Assembly (NCBI RefSeq): GCF_003605735.1 | Contig: NZ_QXTJ01000008.1 | Coordinates: 263,624-300,122, forward strand | DNA from: Pseudomonas sp. LS-2 | GTDB lineage: Bacteria > Pseudomonadota > Gammaproteobacteria > Pseudomonadales > Pseudomonadaceae | Length of the DNA stretch: 36,499 bases | Reading direction: 5' to 3' | Shown: piece by piece, positions 15,445-23,508 of the stretch | How the letters are laid out: the number at the start of each line of letters is the position of its first letter | How positions within the stretch are numbered: position 1 is the first letter of the stretch | Made by a program: the position numbers and the translations under genes | The notes under the pieces: generated by a model | Databases searched by the model: none | Seen by the model: the letters and a program-made list of their open reading frames with translations, nothing else | What the model was told of the DNA's origin: nothing

Positions 15445-15521
15445 AGGCACGTAGCTCAGTTGGTTAGAGCACCACCTTGACATGGTGGGGGTCGTTGGTT
15501 CGAGTCCAATCGCGCCTACCA
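15445..15521 (+). tRNA. tRNA-Val (anticodon GAC), copy 2
   Basis: Identical over all 77 nt to copy 1 (11663-11739), including encoded CCA and the A-C acceptor mismatch. The shared flank AAATCCGCTCTGCTGGGCGG follows both copies (11743 and 15526), showing that the duplication extended past the tRNA. Confidence 0.97.
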
Positions 15522-15553
15522 AACAAAATCCGCTCTGCTGGGCGGTCACAGAG

Positions 15554-15582
15554 AGGGCGAATCGAAAGATTCGCCCTTTTTT
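15554..15582 (+). terminator. Intrinsic terminator of tRNA-Val copy 2
   Basis: AGGGCGAATC, GAAA tetraloop, GATTCGCCCT followed by T5. The stem sequence differs from that of copy 1 while the function is kept. Confidence 0.9.
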
Positions 15583-15644
15583 GCTGTTCGCTTTTTTCCT
15601 CCTTCCGAAGTGTCCGCCGTCAACCCTACCGGTCGTTCGAAGCG

Positions 15645-15678
15645 TTTCGCGGGTGTCGTCCCCCGACACGTCGCGAAA
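15645..15678. other. Long imperfect hairpin upstream of the DUF4174 gene
   Basis: TTTCGCG and GTGTCG on the left pair with CGACAC and CGCGAAA on the right with one bulged T. It is followed by A7 on the + strand (T7 upstream on the minus strand), so it is not a standard terminator for either neighbour. Confidence 0.35.
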
Positions 15679-15762
15679 AAAATCCTGATTTTTCAAGCCA
15701 TCGGCTGGACCTTTTGCCACGATGCGCGATCATCAGTGCATGGATATCGATAGGAGGTGTGT

Positions 15763-16314
15763 ATGTTTAGTCGGTCACTGACCCTTGCCATTCTGTTTGC
15801 CGTTTCCAGCCCCTTGCTGGCCGCAGACGGTGACACCCCACTGGCTCAGGAGCGTGGCAGGTCTCGTCCGTTGATCATCATTGCCTCGAGTTCCGTTGAT
15901 CCGACACTGGTGAACCTGAAGAAGAGTCTTGACGAGCCCGCCTACAAAGAGGCTTTCGCCAAGCGCAATATGGTGCTGTATACCGTCGTCAACATGATCG
16001 GCCAGCGCAATGGCAAGGACATGGACGCGCAATCCACCATGGCCCTGATTCGTGATCTGAAGCTGGGTGCGCGCCCCGGCGATCAGGCGCAGGTCATTCT
16101 CGTGGGCAAGGACGGTGAAACCAAGATCGACCACAAGGGTTCGATCGATCCGAAAGAGATTTTCAGCACCATCGACCAGATGCCCATGGCCGAGAAAGAA
16201 GCCGCTGCTGCCGCGCCGGTCGCACCCGCCGCCGAGCCTAAAGCGGCGGGCGGTAAGCCGGGCAAGGCAGGGAAGGCTGCGCCGGCGGCACCGCCAGCGG
16301 CGCTGGACGATTAA
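15763..16314 (+). CDS. DUF4174 domain secreted protein
   Basis: 183 residues. Signal peptide about 1-20 (MFSRSLTLAILFAVSSPLLA). The DUF4174 core has RSRPLIIIASSSVDPTLVNL, KRNMVLYTVVN, and VILVGKDGETKIDHKGSIDPKEIFSTID. The family has a thioredoxin-like plan without catalytic cysteines; no Cys pair is seen here. The C-terminal 40 residues are a low-complexity Ala/Pro/Lys tail (EAAAAAPVAPAAEP, GKPGKAGKAAPAAP). ATG at 15763, with AGGAGG 5 nt upstream; an earlier in-frame GTG lies inside that site. Periplasmic; role unknown. Confidence 0.82.
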   Translation: MFSRSLTLAILFAVSSPLLAADGDTPLAQERGRSRPLIIIASSSVDPTLVNLKKSLDEPAYKEAFAKRNMVLYTVVNMIGQRNGKDMDAQSTMALIRDLKLGARPGDQAQVILVGKDGETKIDHKGSIDPKEIFSTIDQMPMAEKEAAAAAPVAPAAEPKAAGGKPGKAGKAAPAAPPAALDD

Positions 16315-16423
16315 GCACGAAATCAACGACCGGCCAGCCGGCTACCGAGCAAAGCAATGTATCGGTCGGCGCCCGGTCTGGTCTTTGCTGTAATATCGCT
16401 CCTTTTTCATCGAAAGGACTGTC

Positions 16424-16768
16424 ATGAAACACTGGGCGGGAGTTGTAGCGCTGGCGATGCTGGCGGGTTGCATGAACATGAGTCAGACACGTTCGGCCGG
16501 GCCTGCGCAGGTCTACACCAGCCAGAAGCCTGCCGCGGCGGTGGCCGAGTGCATCAAGGTGACATGGGCCAATGTGCAGTTGTTCGGCGATGTCGCCGAC
16601 ACCTTCATGGATAAGGGCAACCCGGGCGAGTTCACCGTCTACACCACCGAGGGGGAATACTTTGCCGACGTGATGGGCAAGGGCGGTTCCACCACCATCA
16701 ATTTCTACGCCAAGGCTGGCGCGAAGATTGTCGATCAGCGTGGCGCAGTGCTCGCGACCTGCCTGTAA
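16424..16768 (+). CDS. Small lipoprotein, 114 aa
   Basis: Lipoprotein signal MKHWAGVVALAMLAGC (Cys at 16). The mature part has two further cysteines (in AECIK and at ATCL, the end) that may form a disulfide, and a beta-rich body with EFTVYTTEGEYFADVMGKGG. AAGGA precedes the ATG. Convergent with dacB. Family not recognised; a periplasmic membrane-anchored protein of unknown function. Confidence 0.75.
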   Translation: MKHWAGVVALAMLAGCMNMSQTRSAGPAQVYTSQKPAAAVAECIKVTWANVQLFGDVADTFMDKGNPGEFTVYTTEGEYFADVMGKGGSTTINFYAKAGAKIVDQRGAVLATCL

Positions 16769-16886
16769 ATCTCTGCCCTGGCGGCTGTGGCAGCGAGCAC
16801 ATTCACCAGGGCCGGACCGAGCGACATTTCAGCATCGTCAGGCCGACCCTCTCGGGACCGCGTTCGCACCCAGGCCAGTGCCAGGA

Positions 16887-18353
16887 TTACTGCTGCAGCG
16901 AGATGGTGGTGTTCCCAAGCTTGGGCTGATTGAACATGTTCACCAGCACTTCATCAAGAATCGACGAGGCGCCCCATGGACGTGGGTCGTTGAGGATTGC
17001 CACCACCACCCAGGTGTTGCCGTTGCTGTCGCGGCTGAAGCCGGCGATGGCACGAACGGTGTTGAGGGTGCCGGTCTTGATGTGTGCCTCGCCGCGCAGC
17101 GCGGTGCGTTTCAGGCGTTTGCGCATGGTGCCGTCCATGCCCGCCAGCGGCAGCGAACTCATGAACTCAGCCTGATAAGGGCTGTTCCAGGCAGCCTGAA
17201 GCATCTGTGCCATTTCCCGGGCGCTGACCCGCTCGGCGCGAGACAGTCCTGAACCATTCTCCATGACCAGATGCGGCGCGGTGATGCCTTTCTTCGCCAG
17301 CCATTGGCGGATCACCCGTTGCGCCGCCTTGGCGTCATCACCATCGGCTTCGTTGCGGAATTCCGAACCCAGGCTCAGGAACAGCTGTTGGGCCATGGTG
17401 TTGTTACTGAACTTGTTGATGTCGCGGATGATTTCCGCAAGGTCCGGCGAGTAAGCCTTGGCCAGCAGCTTGGCGCTGCCCGGCACCACGTCCAGTCGGT
17501 CCTTGCCCAGAATGGTGCCGCCCAGTTCCTGCCAGATGGCACGCACGGCACCGGCGGTGTAGGTGGGGTGATCGAGCAGCGACAGGTAAGTCTGAGAGTT
17601 GCAGCCATCGCCCAGTTGGCCGGAGACGGTGACGGTGATTCCGCCGTCGGCTTCCGGAACCGGGTTATACAGGACATCGCCGGTGCACTTGCTGGACGAC
17701 AGCGCCTTGACCTGATTGTTGATGTGGATGGCAGCGATCGGGGGTTCGACGGAGACCAGAATTTTGCCGCCGTCATTGCGGGTCACGAAACGCAGGGCCT
17801 TGAGGTTGACCATCAGCGAGTCGGGACGCACCAGAAACGGTTTGTTCTTGTCATTGCCGTCGTCATCGAACACCGGCAACTGCGGCTGAATGAAGTGGCT
17901 GCGGTCCAGTACCAGATCGCCGGTGACCTGCGTGACGCCATTGGCGCGCAGGTCGCGCATCAGCAACCAGAGTTTTTCCATGTTCAGTTTCGGGTCGCCG
18001 CCACCCTTGAGGTAGAGGTTTCCGCGCAGCACTCCATTGCTCAGGGTGCCATCGGTGTAGAACTCGGTTTTCCACTGGTGGGTCGGGCCGAGCATTTCCA
18101 GCGCGGCGTAGGTGGTCACCAGTTTCATGGTCGAGGCCGGGTTGACCGACACGTCGGCATTGAAAACCGTCGGTGTGCCGGGCCCGGTCAGGGGAAGCAT
18201 CACCAGCGACAGCGCGTTGCTATCGAGTTTGCTGGCCTTCATCGCCTCCTGGACCTTGGGCGGCAGAGCGGTATTGATTGGAGCGGCAGAGACGGACAGT
18301 GAAAGGGGTAAAAGCAGGGTGACAAGAAACAACGGACGCAAAGACTTGATCAT
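16887..18353 (-). CDS. dacB: D-alanyl-D-alanine carboxypeptidase/endopeptidase PBP4 (DacB)
   Basis: 488 residues, peptidase S13. Seen: signal peptide about 1-24 (LFLVTLLLPLSLSVSAA), active-site S74-T-M-K77, S-N-N at 316-318 and K-T-G at 426-428, with the long insert between the first two motifs that defines S13. Trims and hydrolyses peptidoglycan cross-links in the periplasm. The motif order and length match DacB. It is convergent with the small lipoprotein gene. It is a second DD-peptidase in this window besides pbpG, with no shared operon. Confidence 0.93.
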   Translation of the reverse strand: MIKSLRPLFLVTLLLPLSLSVSAAPINTALPPKVQEAMKASKLDSNALSLVMLPLTGPGTPTVFNADVSVNPASTMKLVTTYAALEMLGPTHQWKTEFYTDGTLSNGVLRGNLYLKGGGDPKLNMEKLWLLMRDLRANGVTQVTGDLVLDRSHFIQPQLPVFDDDGNDKNKPFLVRPDSLMVNLKALRFVTRNDGGKILVSVEPPIAAIHINNQVKALSSSKCTGDVLYNPVPEADGGITVTVSGQLGDGCNSQTYLSLLDHPTYTAGAVRAIWQELGGTILGKDRLDVVPGSAKLLAKAYSPDLAEIIRDINKFSNNTMAQQLFLSLGSEFRNEADGDDAKAAQRVIRQWLAKKGITAPHLVMENGSGLSRAERVSAREMAQMLQAAWNSPYQAEFMSSLPLAGMDGTMRKRLKRTALRGEAHIKTGTLNTVRAIAGFSRDSNGNTWVVVAILNDPRPWGASSILDEVLVNMFNQPKLGNTTISLQQ

Positions 18354-18628
18354 TCAGAAAAACCCTACTGCAAAAAGAGGGGAAAAATGGAGGGGATGGA
18401 TTCCCTCATGAACTGAAAAGAGCGTAGGCGCAGAATGAAGTCGCGCCCAGCGGGCCGATACCTGGCCCTGATAAAGCGGCATTATGCCAAAAGCATTCGT
18501 GACTTGCGCCGGGGCGGAGCCGTCAAACGCCGCTATTTTTTCAGATGCAGTGGGATTGTCACGTCGAAAACGCGATTTTGAGTGCGCAGGGAGGGGGCAC
18601 CGGATGATCCGGTGTTTGTCGCAGCAAC
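18354..18628. other. Upstream region of dacB and downstream of yggL
   Basis: No supported gene in about 275 nt. It must carry the dacB promoter. I see no clear repeat or conserved motif; the yggL terminator follows at 18629. Confidence 0.4.
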
Positions 18629-18658
18629 AAAAAAGCCACCGGGTCGGTGGCTTTCTTG
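18629..18658 (-). terminator. Intrinsic terminator of yggL
   Basis: On the minus strand AAAGCCACC, loop, GGTGGCTTT then T-run (A6 on +). It lies 20 nt beyond the yggL stop. Confidence 0.85.
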
Positions 18659-18678
18659 GGTTCAGCGTGTGTGAATGA

Positions 18679-19023
18679 TCACGCCGCTGGATTGATCGGC
18701 TTTTCAGGGTACCAGGCGTCGAGCAGCGGGCTGACCTCAACCTTGGTCACTTCGCTACGGCCTTTGAGCCAGGCTTCGACGGTCGCGCGTTGTTCTTCGG
18801 TGACCGAACCACGCTTGGCCGAGCAGACAAGACCGTAGTCGTCGCCGCCTACGTAGTCCAGATCGTTTGCATCCATCGCTTCGGTGAGGAAAGCGTCGAG
18901 AAACCCGTCGATGTCCTCTTCACCCAAATCCTCTTTGAATTCCAGATTGAGCTCGAACCCCAATTCCTGGAACTCGTCCACACAGAGTTTTTTGCGCAGA
19001 CGACGAGAGCGGTTAGTGGCCAT
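18679..19023 (-). CDS. yggL: YggL, 50S ribosome-binding protein (DUF469)
   Basis: 114 residues. Seen: the basic N-terminus MATNRSRRLRKKLCVDEFQELGFEL, then an acidic centre (EFKEDLGEEDIDGFLDAFLTEAMDANDLDYVGG), and RATVEAWLKGRSEVTKVEVSPLLDAWYP at the end, all typical of YggL. Family knowledge: it associates with the large ribosomal subunit. ATG at 19023 preceded by AGAGGA; codons above it up to 19128 form a non-family extension. It follows tssA on the same strand but across 108 nt, so it is more likely a separate core gene than part of the secretion cluster. Confidence 0.9.
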   Translation of the reverse strand: MATNRSRRLRKKLCVDEFQELGFELNLEFKEDLGEEDIDGFLDAFLTEAMDANDLDYVGGDDYGLVCSAKRGSVTEEQRATVEAWLKGRSEVTKVEVSPLLDAWYPEKPINPAA

Positions 19024-19131
19024 GAAGCGATCCTCTTGAGTAATTTCGGAGCGCAGTCTATCAGCTAAATGAAGGCATCGCTCAGGTGCCGGTGGCGGGC
19101 CGATGGATGACGACCCTGTCAGGGGCACCGA

Positions 19132-20232
19132 TCAGGATTTGGCTTCCTTGGTCCCCAGCACGTCGCGGATGCTGTCGACGACGTTGCTGTCCTTGATCAC
19201 GTCGTTCAGCCAGCCCTCGAGCGGCATGTTGCCCCATTTGATCGCGCGCTCGATCAGGTAGGGCACCGGGCTCTGCGGTTCAGTCTGTTTGAAGAACTGC
19301 GCAACACCGGCGAGCATCGTGAATGCCTCATCGCGGGTCAGCGGTGTGGTGCGCAACGCCGCCGCTGCGGTGTCTTTGACAGTGATGGTCATCGCCGGAT
19401 CTGCTGTGTGTTGATCGGTCGGTTCAGCCGCAGGCTCGGGCGCAGCCTGCGGTGCAGGAGCGTTGAGTTCGACGCCGCGGTCCTTGAGCAGTTTCTCGGC
19501 GAGTTGTGCCGCACGCGACAGAATCTCGCTGAGCCCTGCGAAGCTGGGGGCTTCATGGCCAAACAGTCGGTCGGCCGTGGTTTGCAACTGACGACACGCG
19601 TGCAGGCTGTCGTTGATTTCGGACGCCTTGCGCAGGAAATGCTCGGTGTCGGTGAGCACCACCGAGCGCTGGAAGATCTCCGCATTGATCTTGCCTTCGT
19701 CCAGTGCCGTGCGCATGGCCTGCTGATTCTGCAGCGCCAGGTTTTCGATGTGCCGGGACTCGTCGTAGCGCAGCAGGCCGAAGTTCTGCCCTTGGGTGAT
19801 CGGCAGGCCGCCCACGACATCGGCCAGCGTGGTGTTCAGCCACGCCAGGCGCGCGGCACGCTCATCCAGGCCTTCTTCCACAGAGGGAAACAGGTCTGCC
19901 CAGAAGCGGTCGAGTATCCGCTCGGCCAGGGTCAGACCGAACGTGATGCCCTGAAAATGGTAAGTGTGCGCCAGGCCCTCGTTGAGCCAGGCGACGAGCA
20001 TCAGGTCCTTGCTCTGCTGAGCGAGTCCCTGTGCGGCCAGCGTGATGGTCAGGTCCCAGTCGGAAAGTTTCAGATCGGTCTGCCAGTCACCCTGGGTCAG
20101 GTAATCGGGGTCTGCTCGACGAGCCTCTTTGACGTTATCGAACAGCGCGGAGAAGCTCAGGTCTTCACCGCTCCCTCCATTGATCGGCGCTGTCAGCTCA
20201 GCCAGTGAAAGGTCATTGAGGAATTCAGACAT
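19132..20232 (-). CDS. tssA: T6SS baseplate/sheath assembly protein TssA
   Basis: 366 residues. The N-terminal ImpA domain covers about 10-130 (GEDLSFSALFDNVKEARRAD, LMLVAWLNEGLAHTYHFQG, FWADLFP), and the C-terminal segment (RDEAFTMLAGVAQFFKQTEPQSPVPYLIERAIKWGNMPLEGWLND) is the shared TssA end. A Pro/Ala linker (APAPQAAPEPAAEP) separates the two. Family knowledge: it caps or primes the growing tail sheath. ATG at 20232 is chosen because it opens MSEF; a TTG two codons upstream is less likely. Last gene of the cluster, set off from hcp by a terminator and hairpins in the 101-nt gap, so it is probably expressed at a lower level than hcp. Confidence 0.93.
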   Translation of the reverse strand: MSEFLNDLSLAELTAPINGGSGEDLSFSALFDNVKEARRADPDYLTQGDWQTDLKLSDWDLTITLAAQGLAQQSKDLMLVAWLNEGLAHTYHFQGITFGLTLAERILDRFWADLFPSVEEGLDERAARLAWLNTTLADVVGGLPITQGQNFGLLRYDESRHIENLALQNQQAMRTALDEGKINAEIFQRSVVLTDTEHFLRKASEINDSLHACRQLQTTADRLFGHEAPSFAGLSEILSRAAQLAEKLLKDRGVELNAPAPQAAPEPAAEPTDQHTADPAMTITVKDTAAAALRTTPLTRDEAFTMLAGVAQFFKQTEPQSPVPYLIERAIKWGNMPLEGWLNDVIKDSNVVDSIRDVLGTKEAKS

Positions 20233-20244
20233 AGTCAACTCGGG

Positions 20245-20287
20245 AAAAGAAAAAAGAACACCATGCCGAGCCGGTCGGCACGGTGTT
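20245..20287 (-). terminator. Intrinsic terminator between hcp and tssA
   Basis: On the minus strand AACACCGTGCCGA, loop CCGGC, TCGGCATGGTGTT followed by CTTTTTTCTTTTC. A second 8-bp stem, CGGACCGC with GCGGTCCG (20293-20319), stands directly before it. Likely partial attenuation, because tssA must still be read. Confidence 0.75.
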
Positions 20288-20333
20288 GAATACGGACCGC
20301 GGGGAGCGCCTGCGGTCCGATGTCATTACTCGA

Positions 20334-20852
20334 TCACGCGAAAACCTTGTTGGCGGTACGGTCCCAGCCGCCAGTGACGTTACCGCCACCTTGGCCATCG
20401 GCACGGCTCTGCTGGGTGTAGGTGGTTTTGATGCGAGCGAAGTTGAAGCTGATTTCTTCGATCGGCAGGTCGCTGACCGCTTTGTCTTCACCGCCCTGAT
20501 TGCCACCGGCGACGGCCTTGACCGACGACACCACAACTTCTTCCAGGTTGATGGTCAGGTAGGTCAGCTTGTCGCCGCCGGCGCGGTTCACGTTCAACTG
20601 GATCTTGGCGATGTGAGTGCCTTTGCAGCAGGCTTCGAACAGCTTCGCCGAAGCCTTGTCGACCGCTTTGCGGATGCTGAAGTCGCTCAATGCAACGCGC
20701 TCGGACGATGCGCCACCCGAGGAACTGGCAGTCGCGGAAGTGGCTTGAGTCGCGCCGTACTCGTAGCCCAGCACTTCGATCCAGTCCTTGTGCTTGTCGT
20801 CCAGCACTTCACCTGGAATACCGTCGATCTGAATGTATGCGTCAAATGCCAT
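20334..20852 (-). CDS. hcp: T6SS tube protein Hcp
   Basis: 172 residues. Hcp pattern: FDAYIQIDGIPGEVLDDKHKDWIEVLGYEYG at the start, VALSDFSIRKAVDKASAKLFEACCKGTHI in the middle, EEISFNFARIKTTYTQQ near the end. It forms hexameric rings that stack into the expelled inner tube and is secreted. GGAG lies 8-10 nt upstream of the ATG. Its own 160-nt leader with three hairpins and the terminator behind it suggest separate, high-level control. An insert (SATASSSGGASSER) lies in the first loop region, an exposed part of the ring. Confidence 0.95.
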   Translation of the reverse strand: MAFDAYIQIDGIPGEVLDDKHKDWIEVLGYEYGATQATSATASSSGGASSERVALSDFSIRKAVDKASAKLFEACCKGTHIAKIQLNVNRAGGDKLTYLTINLEEVVVSSVKAVAGGNQGGEDKAVSDLPIEEISFNFARIKTTYTQQSRADGQGGGNVTGGWDRTANKVFA

Positions 20853-21012
20853 TTCTTACTTCTCCATTTTTTACGTTTAAGGGTTTGCCTAACCTGCGGC
20901 CAGACCGCAGCCCCTTGTTTTGATCGCTTGCGGACATTCGCAAGCGATCGGTTGCCGCTGCCTCAGCCTCCGCACGCAGAGGCTCAGGCGCCGGTTCGTT
21001 GCGTGGCGCGAC
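20853..21012 (-). promoter_or_regulatory. hcp leader with three hairpins and a GGA site at the ribosome site
   Basis: Three stems lie in the hcp leader: 20894-20910 (6 bp), 20922-20949 (perfect 11 bp, GATCGCTTGCG with CGCAAGCGATC) and 20960-20989 (11 bp, one mismatch). The first two would fold in the hcp 5' leader; the third may serve as the 3' end of the previous gene. The ribosome site reads AATGGAGAAG, containing ATGGA, which fits the ANGGA RsmA/RsmE consensus. RsmA-type control of hcp is inference. Confidence 0.5.
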
Positions 21013-23508
21013 TCAGTTGAGCGCGCGCACTTCGATTTCCACTCGCCGATTGGGCTCAAGACACTGAATGAGCTGCGCGCGCGGCTGCTGCATGTCGCAC
21101 TTGACCAGCGGCTTCTGGCTGCCTTCGCCCACCGCTTCGACCAGTTCGGAGGGAACCCCCTTGCCGACCAGATAGGTCTTGATGGTCTGCGCTCGTTGTC
21201 GGGAGACCTGAAGATTGCCCTGCAGATCGCCCAGTTGGTCGGCATGCCCGGCGATGATGATCTTGCCGATGTTCGGGGTGTTCAGAAGCTTCCCGGCGAT
21301 AGCGCTCAGCTGACTCTGGCCTTCGGTCTTCAGGCTCTGGAAATCTGCGCGGCCAAAGGCGAACAGCGTGTCGGACTCCAGCGTGATGGTCTCGATCGAG
21401 CGCAAGGATTGCGAGAGCAGGCTGTTGATGTAATTGCGCGAGCTGGACGTCAGGAAGGCGTTGTCGAGGATTCTTGGCACGTCGGTTTCGTGAATCTGAT
21501 CGCTGTAGAAATTGACCTGGCGACTGGCAAGCTCGTAGTCACTCCCCGAGTTCACCACGACGTTGGCGGCGGTCATGTTCTTGCCAGTCTGGCGCGCAAT
21601 GGCCGGGTACCAGTAATCGGGGATTCTGGCTTTGAGAACGGCCGGGTCGGCTTTCTCGCGCTGGGCGCGGGACAGCATGGTGTAAGTCTCCAGCGTGGCC
21701 TTGCCGAACTCGGCGATGGACTGCGCACGGTTGTCGGCGGGGAGGGCGCGCGGCTCGACGCTGTCCACACCCGTGACCGGCATCAAGTCCTTGGCGTTGC
21801 GTTGGTAGACCTTGATGGTCGTCAGCAGGTACAGCGAGCGGGTGAGGTTGTCGGCCGTCGGTTTGAGCATGACGGTTTCAAGCCGGCTGAAATAACGTTT
21901 GCGCAGCAGCGGTTCGATGTCGTAGCCCTGATACAGGCCCATGCGCAGACGCAGCGGCACGCCTTGTTCGTGATGCCGGGCGAAGTAATCGGCGGTCCAG
22001 AAGCGCATGCGGTCCAGCGTCTGCCAGGCGGTGTACTGACCCAAGGAGGCCTTGTCCTGGGCAGTGGCGGCCGTCAGCTCGGTGGAAATGGTCTGGATCG
22101 CGGCCTTGTTGTTCCAGTACGACCAGCCCCACAGACCGCACAGCAGAACAGCGATCAGGCTCGCACTGCCCACCCATGCCACCTTGCGCCGACGCTCGCG
22201 CACGTTGGTGGTGTAGAGCGTGACCAGGTGTTGATCCGGGATGATGACCTTGCGGAACAGGCTGTTGATGAACAGCGGCTGTGGCTGAGACTTGCCGCTC
22301 GTGGCCTGCGGTTCGGCGGCCAGGGAGAACCGTTCGCTCACCTCGCGAGTGTGGGCACCCAGCTCCGGCGCGTCGGCGTCCAGCGCACTGGTGAAGTAGA
22401 AACCGCGCAACAGTTCGGCGTTCTGATACGGGTTGGCGCGCAGCAAGGCGTCGACGAACTGTTGCAGACGGGGTTTGAGCGCTGCCAGTTCCAGCGGGAA
22501 GCGATACGCCGCCGAGTCCTTGCGCGTGATCTGAATGTCTTGCAGCACCAGCTGTTGACTCGCCACTTCCTGCCAATAGGCAACGAGTTCGTCCATGGCG
22601 ACGCCAAAACGCTGGCCCCAGTCGGCGTTTTCATAGTCTTTGTGCGGGAAGGTCTTGCCCATCACTTCGCCACGGGCCACATCGTCCAGATGCCGGTAAA
22701 AAGGCGCGAAGCCGGGCACCAGATCGCACTTGGTGAACACCAGATAAACCGGAAGGCGCACTTCCAGCAGCGAGTGGGTTTCCTGGATGCGTTCGCGCAG
22801 TCGCTTGGCCAGGTTGTCCTGATCCTGCGGTGATGCCTGGAGGATGTCGTGGATGCTGACGGTCACGATCAGCCCGTTCAGCGGGCGGCGCTGGCGATGC
22901 TGACGCAGCAACTGGAGGAATGCCCGCCATTTTCCGGCGTGCTCCTGGCTGTTCATGTAGCGGCCGGCGGTGTCCAGCAGAACGGCTTCAGAGCTGAAGA
23001 ACCAGTCGCAGTTTCGCGTACCGCCCAGGCCTCCCACGCGAGCACCTTCACGTTCGGCGTAAGGGAAATTCAGGCCCGATTGATACAGCATCGTGCTTTT
23101 GCCGGCAGCGGGCTGGCCGACCACCAGATACCAGGGCAAGGCGTAGAGTGCGTCCCTGGCGCGGGTGCCGCGGGGCTTGTTGCTGTGCAGACGTTCGATG
23201 CTTTGCAGCAAGCGCTCGCGCAGCAGGCTGACCTCTTCGCGGTCGGCAGGGCTTGCGTTCAGCACGGCCTGATCGGCGTCATCGCGCAGCAGGCCTTCAA
23301 GGTTGTGATGGGTGGACACCCCTCGATGGATCAACACCACGTAAAGGGCGGAAAGCGCCAGAAACACGCCGATGCCCGTAAGCAGGCTGTACAGAGAACT
23401 GAAATCCAGCGCACGTCCGATCCCCCAGACGAGGAAGACCGTCAGGAAGAAGCAGACACCCAGAATGTAGGGTTGGTAGCGCAGGAAGTAATACTTGATC
23501 TTGTTCAT
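21013..23508 (-). CDS. TssM-like protein with C-terminal OmpA domain
   Basis: 831 residues. N-terminal part like TssM/IcmF: two membrane helices (about 12-31 and 41-60), GTPase-like Walker A GQPAAGKS (131-138), LLDTAGRY (about 177-184), FTKCD (258-262), third helix about 445-465. In place of the long TssM periplasmic part there are only about 240 residues. An OmpA peptidoglycan-binding domain follows from about 709, with GHADQLG and SRQRAQTIKTYL and final NRRVEIEV keeping the Asp and Arg pattern. Likely anchors the secretion complex to peptidoglycan, replacing TagL-type proteins. It starts inside the tagF stop (4-nt overlap), so it is co-translated with the cluster. Distinct from the full TssM at 24463. 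Confidence 0.85.
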   Translation of the reverse strand: MNKIKYYFLRYQPYILGVCFFLTVFLVWGIGRALDFSSLYSLLTGIGVFLALSALYVVLIHRGVSTHHNLEGLLRDDADQAVLNASPADREEVSLLRERLLQSIERLHSNKPRGTRARDALYALPWYLVVGQPAAGKSTMLYQSGLNFPYAEREGARVGGLGGTRNCDWFFSSEAVLLDTAGRYMNSQEHAGKWRAFLQLLRQHRQRRPLNGLIVTVSIHDILQASPQDQDNLAKRLRERIQETHSLLEVRLPVYLVFTKCDLVPGFAPFYRHLDDVARGEVMGKTFPHKDYENADWGQRFGVAMDELVAYWQEVASQQLVLQDIQITRKDSAAYRFPLELAALKPRLQQFVDALLRANPYQNAELLRGFYFTSALDADAPELGAHTREVSERFSLAAEPQATSGKSQPQPLFINSLFRKVIIPDQHLVTLYTTNVRERRRKVAWVGSASLIAVLLCGLWGWSYWNNKAAIQTISTELTAATAQDKASLGQYTAWQTLDRMRFWTADYFARHHEQGVPLRLRMGLYQGYDIEPLLRKRYFSRLETVMLKPTADNLTRSLYLLTTIKVYQRNAKDLMPVTGVDSVEPRALPADNRAQSIAEFGKATLETYTMLSRAQREKADPAVLKARIPDYWYPAIARQTGKNMTAANVVVNSGSDYELASRQVNFYSDQIHETDVPRILDNAFLTSSSRNYINSLLSQSLRSIETITLESDTLFAFGRADFQSLKTEGQSQLSAIAGKLLNTPNIGKIIIAGHADQLGDLQGNLQVSRQRAQTIKTYLVGKGVPSELVEAVGEGSQKPLVKCDMQQPRAQLIQCLEPNRRVEIEVRALN

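Noticed and set aside
11663..15521. A classical integrative island using tRNA-Val as attachment site
   Set aside because: No integrase, excisionase or transfer gene between the copies, and both tRNAs are complete with own promoters and terminators.
20920..22833. A 637-codon open frame on the + strand antisense to the TssM/OmpA gene, and similar long antisense frames across the secretion cluster
   Set aside because: High-GC coding DNA often leaves the opposite strand open. The minus-strand products have clear domains and overlapping operon structure, while the antisense products show no recognisable motif and are rich in Arg, Gln and His.
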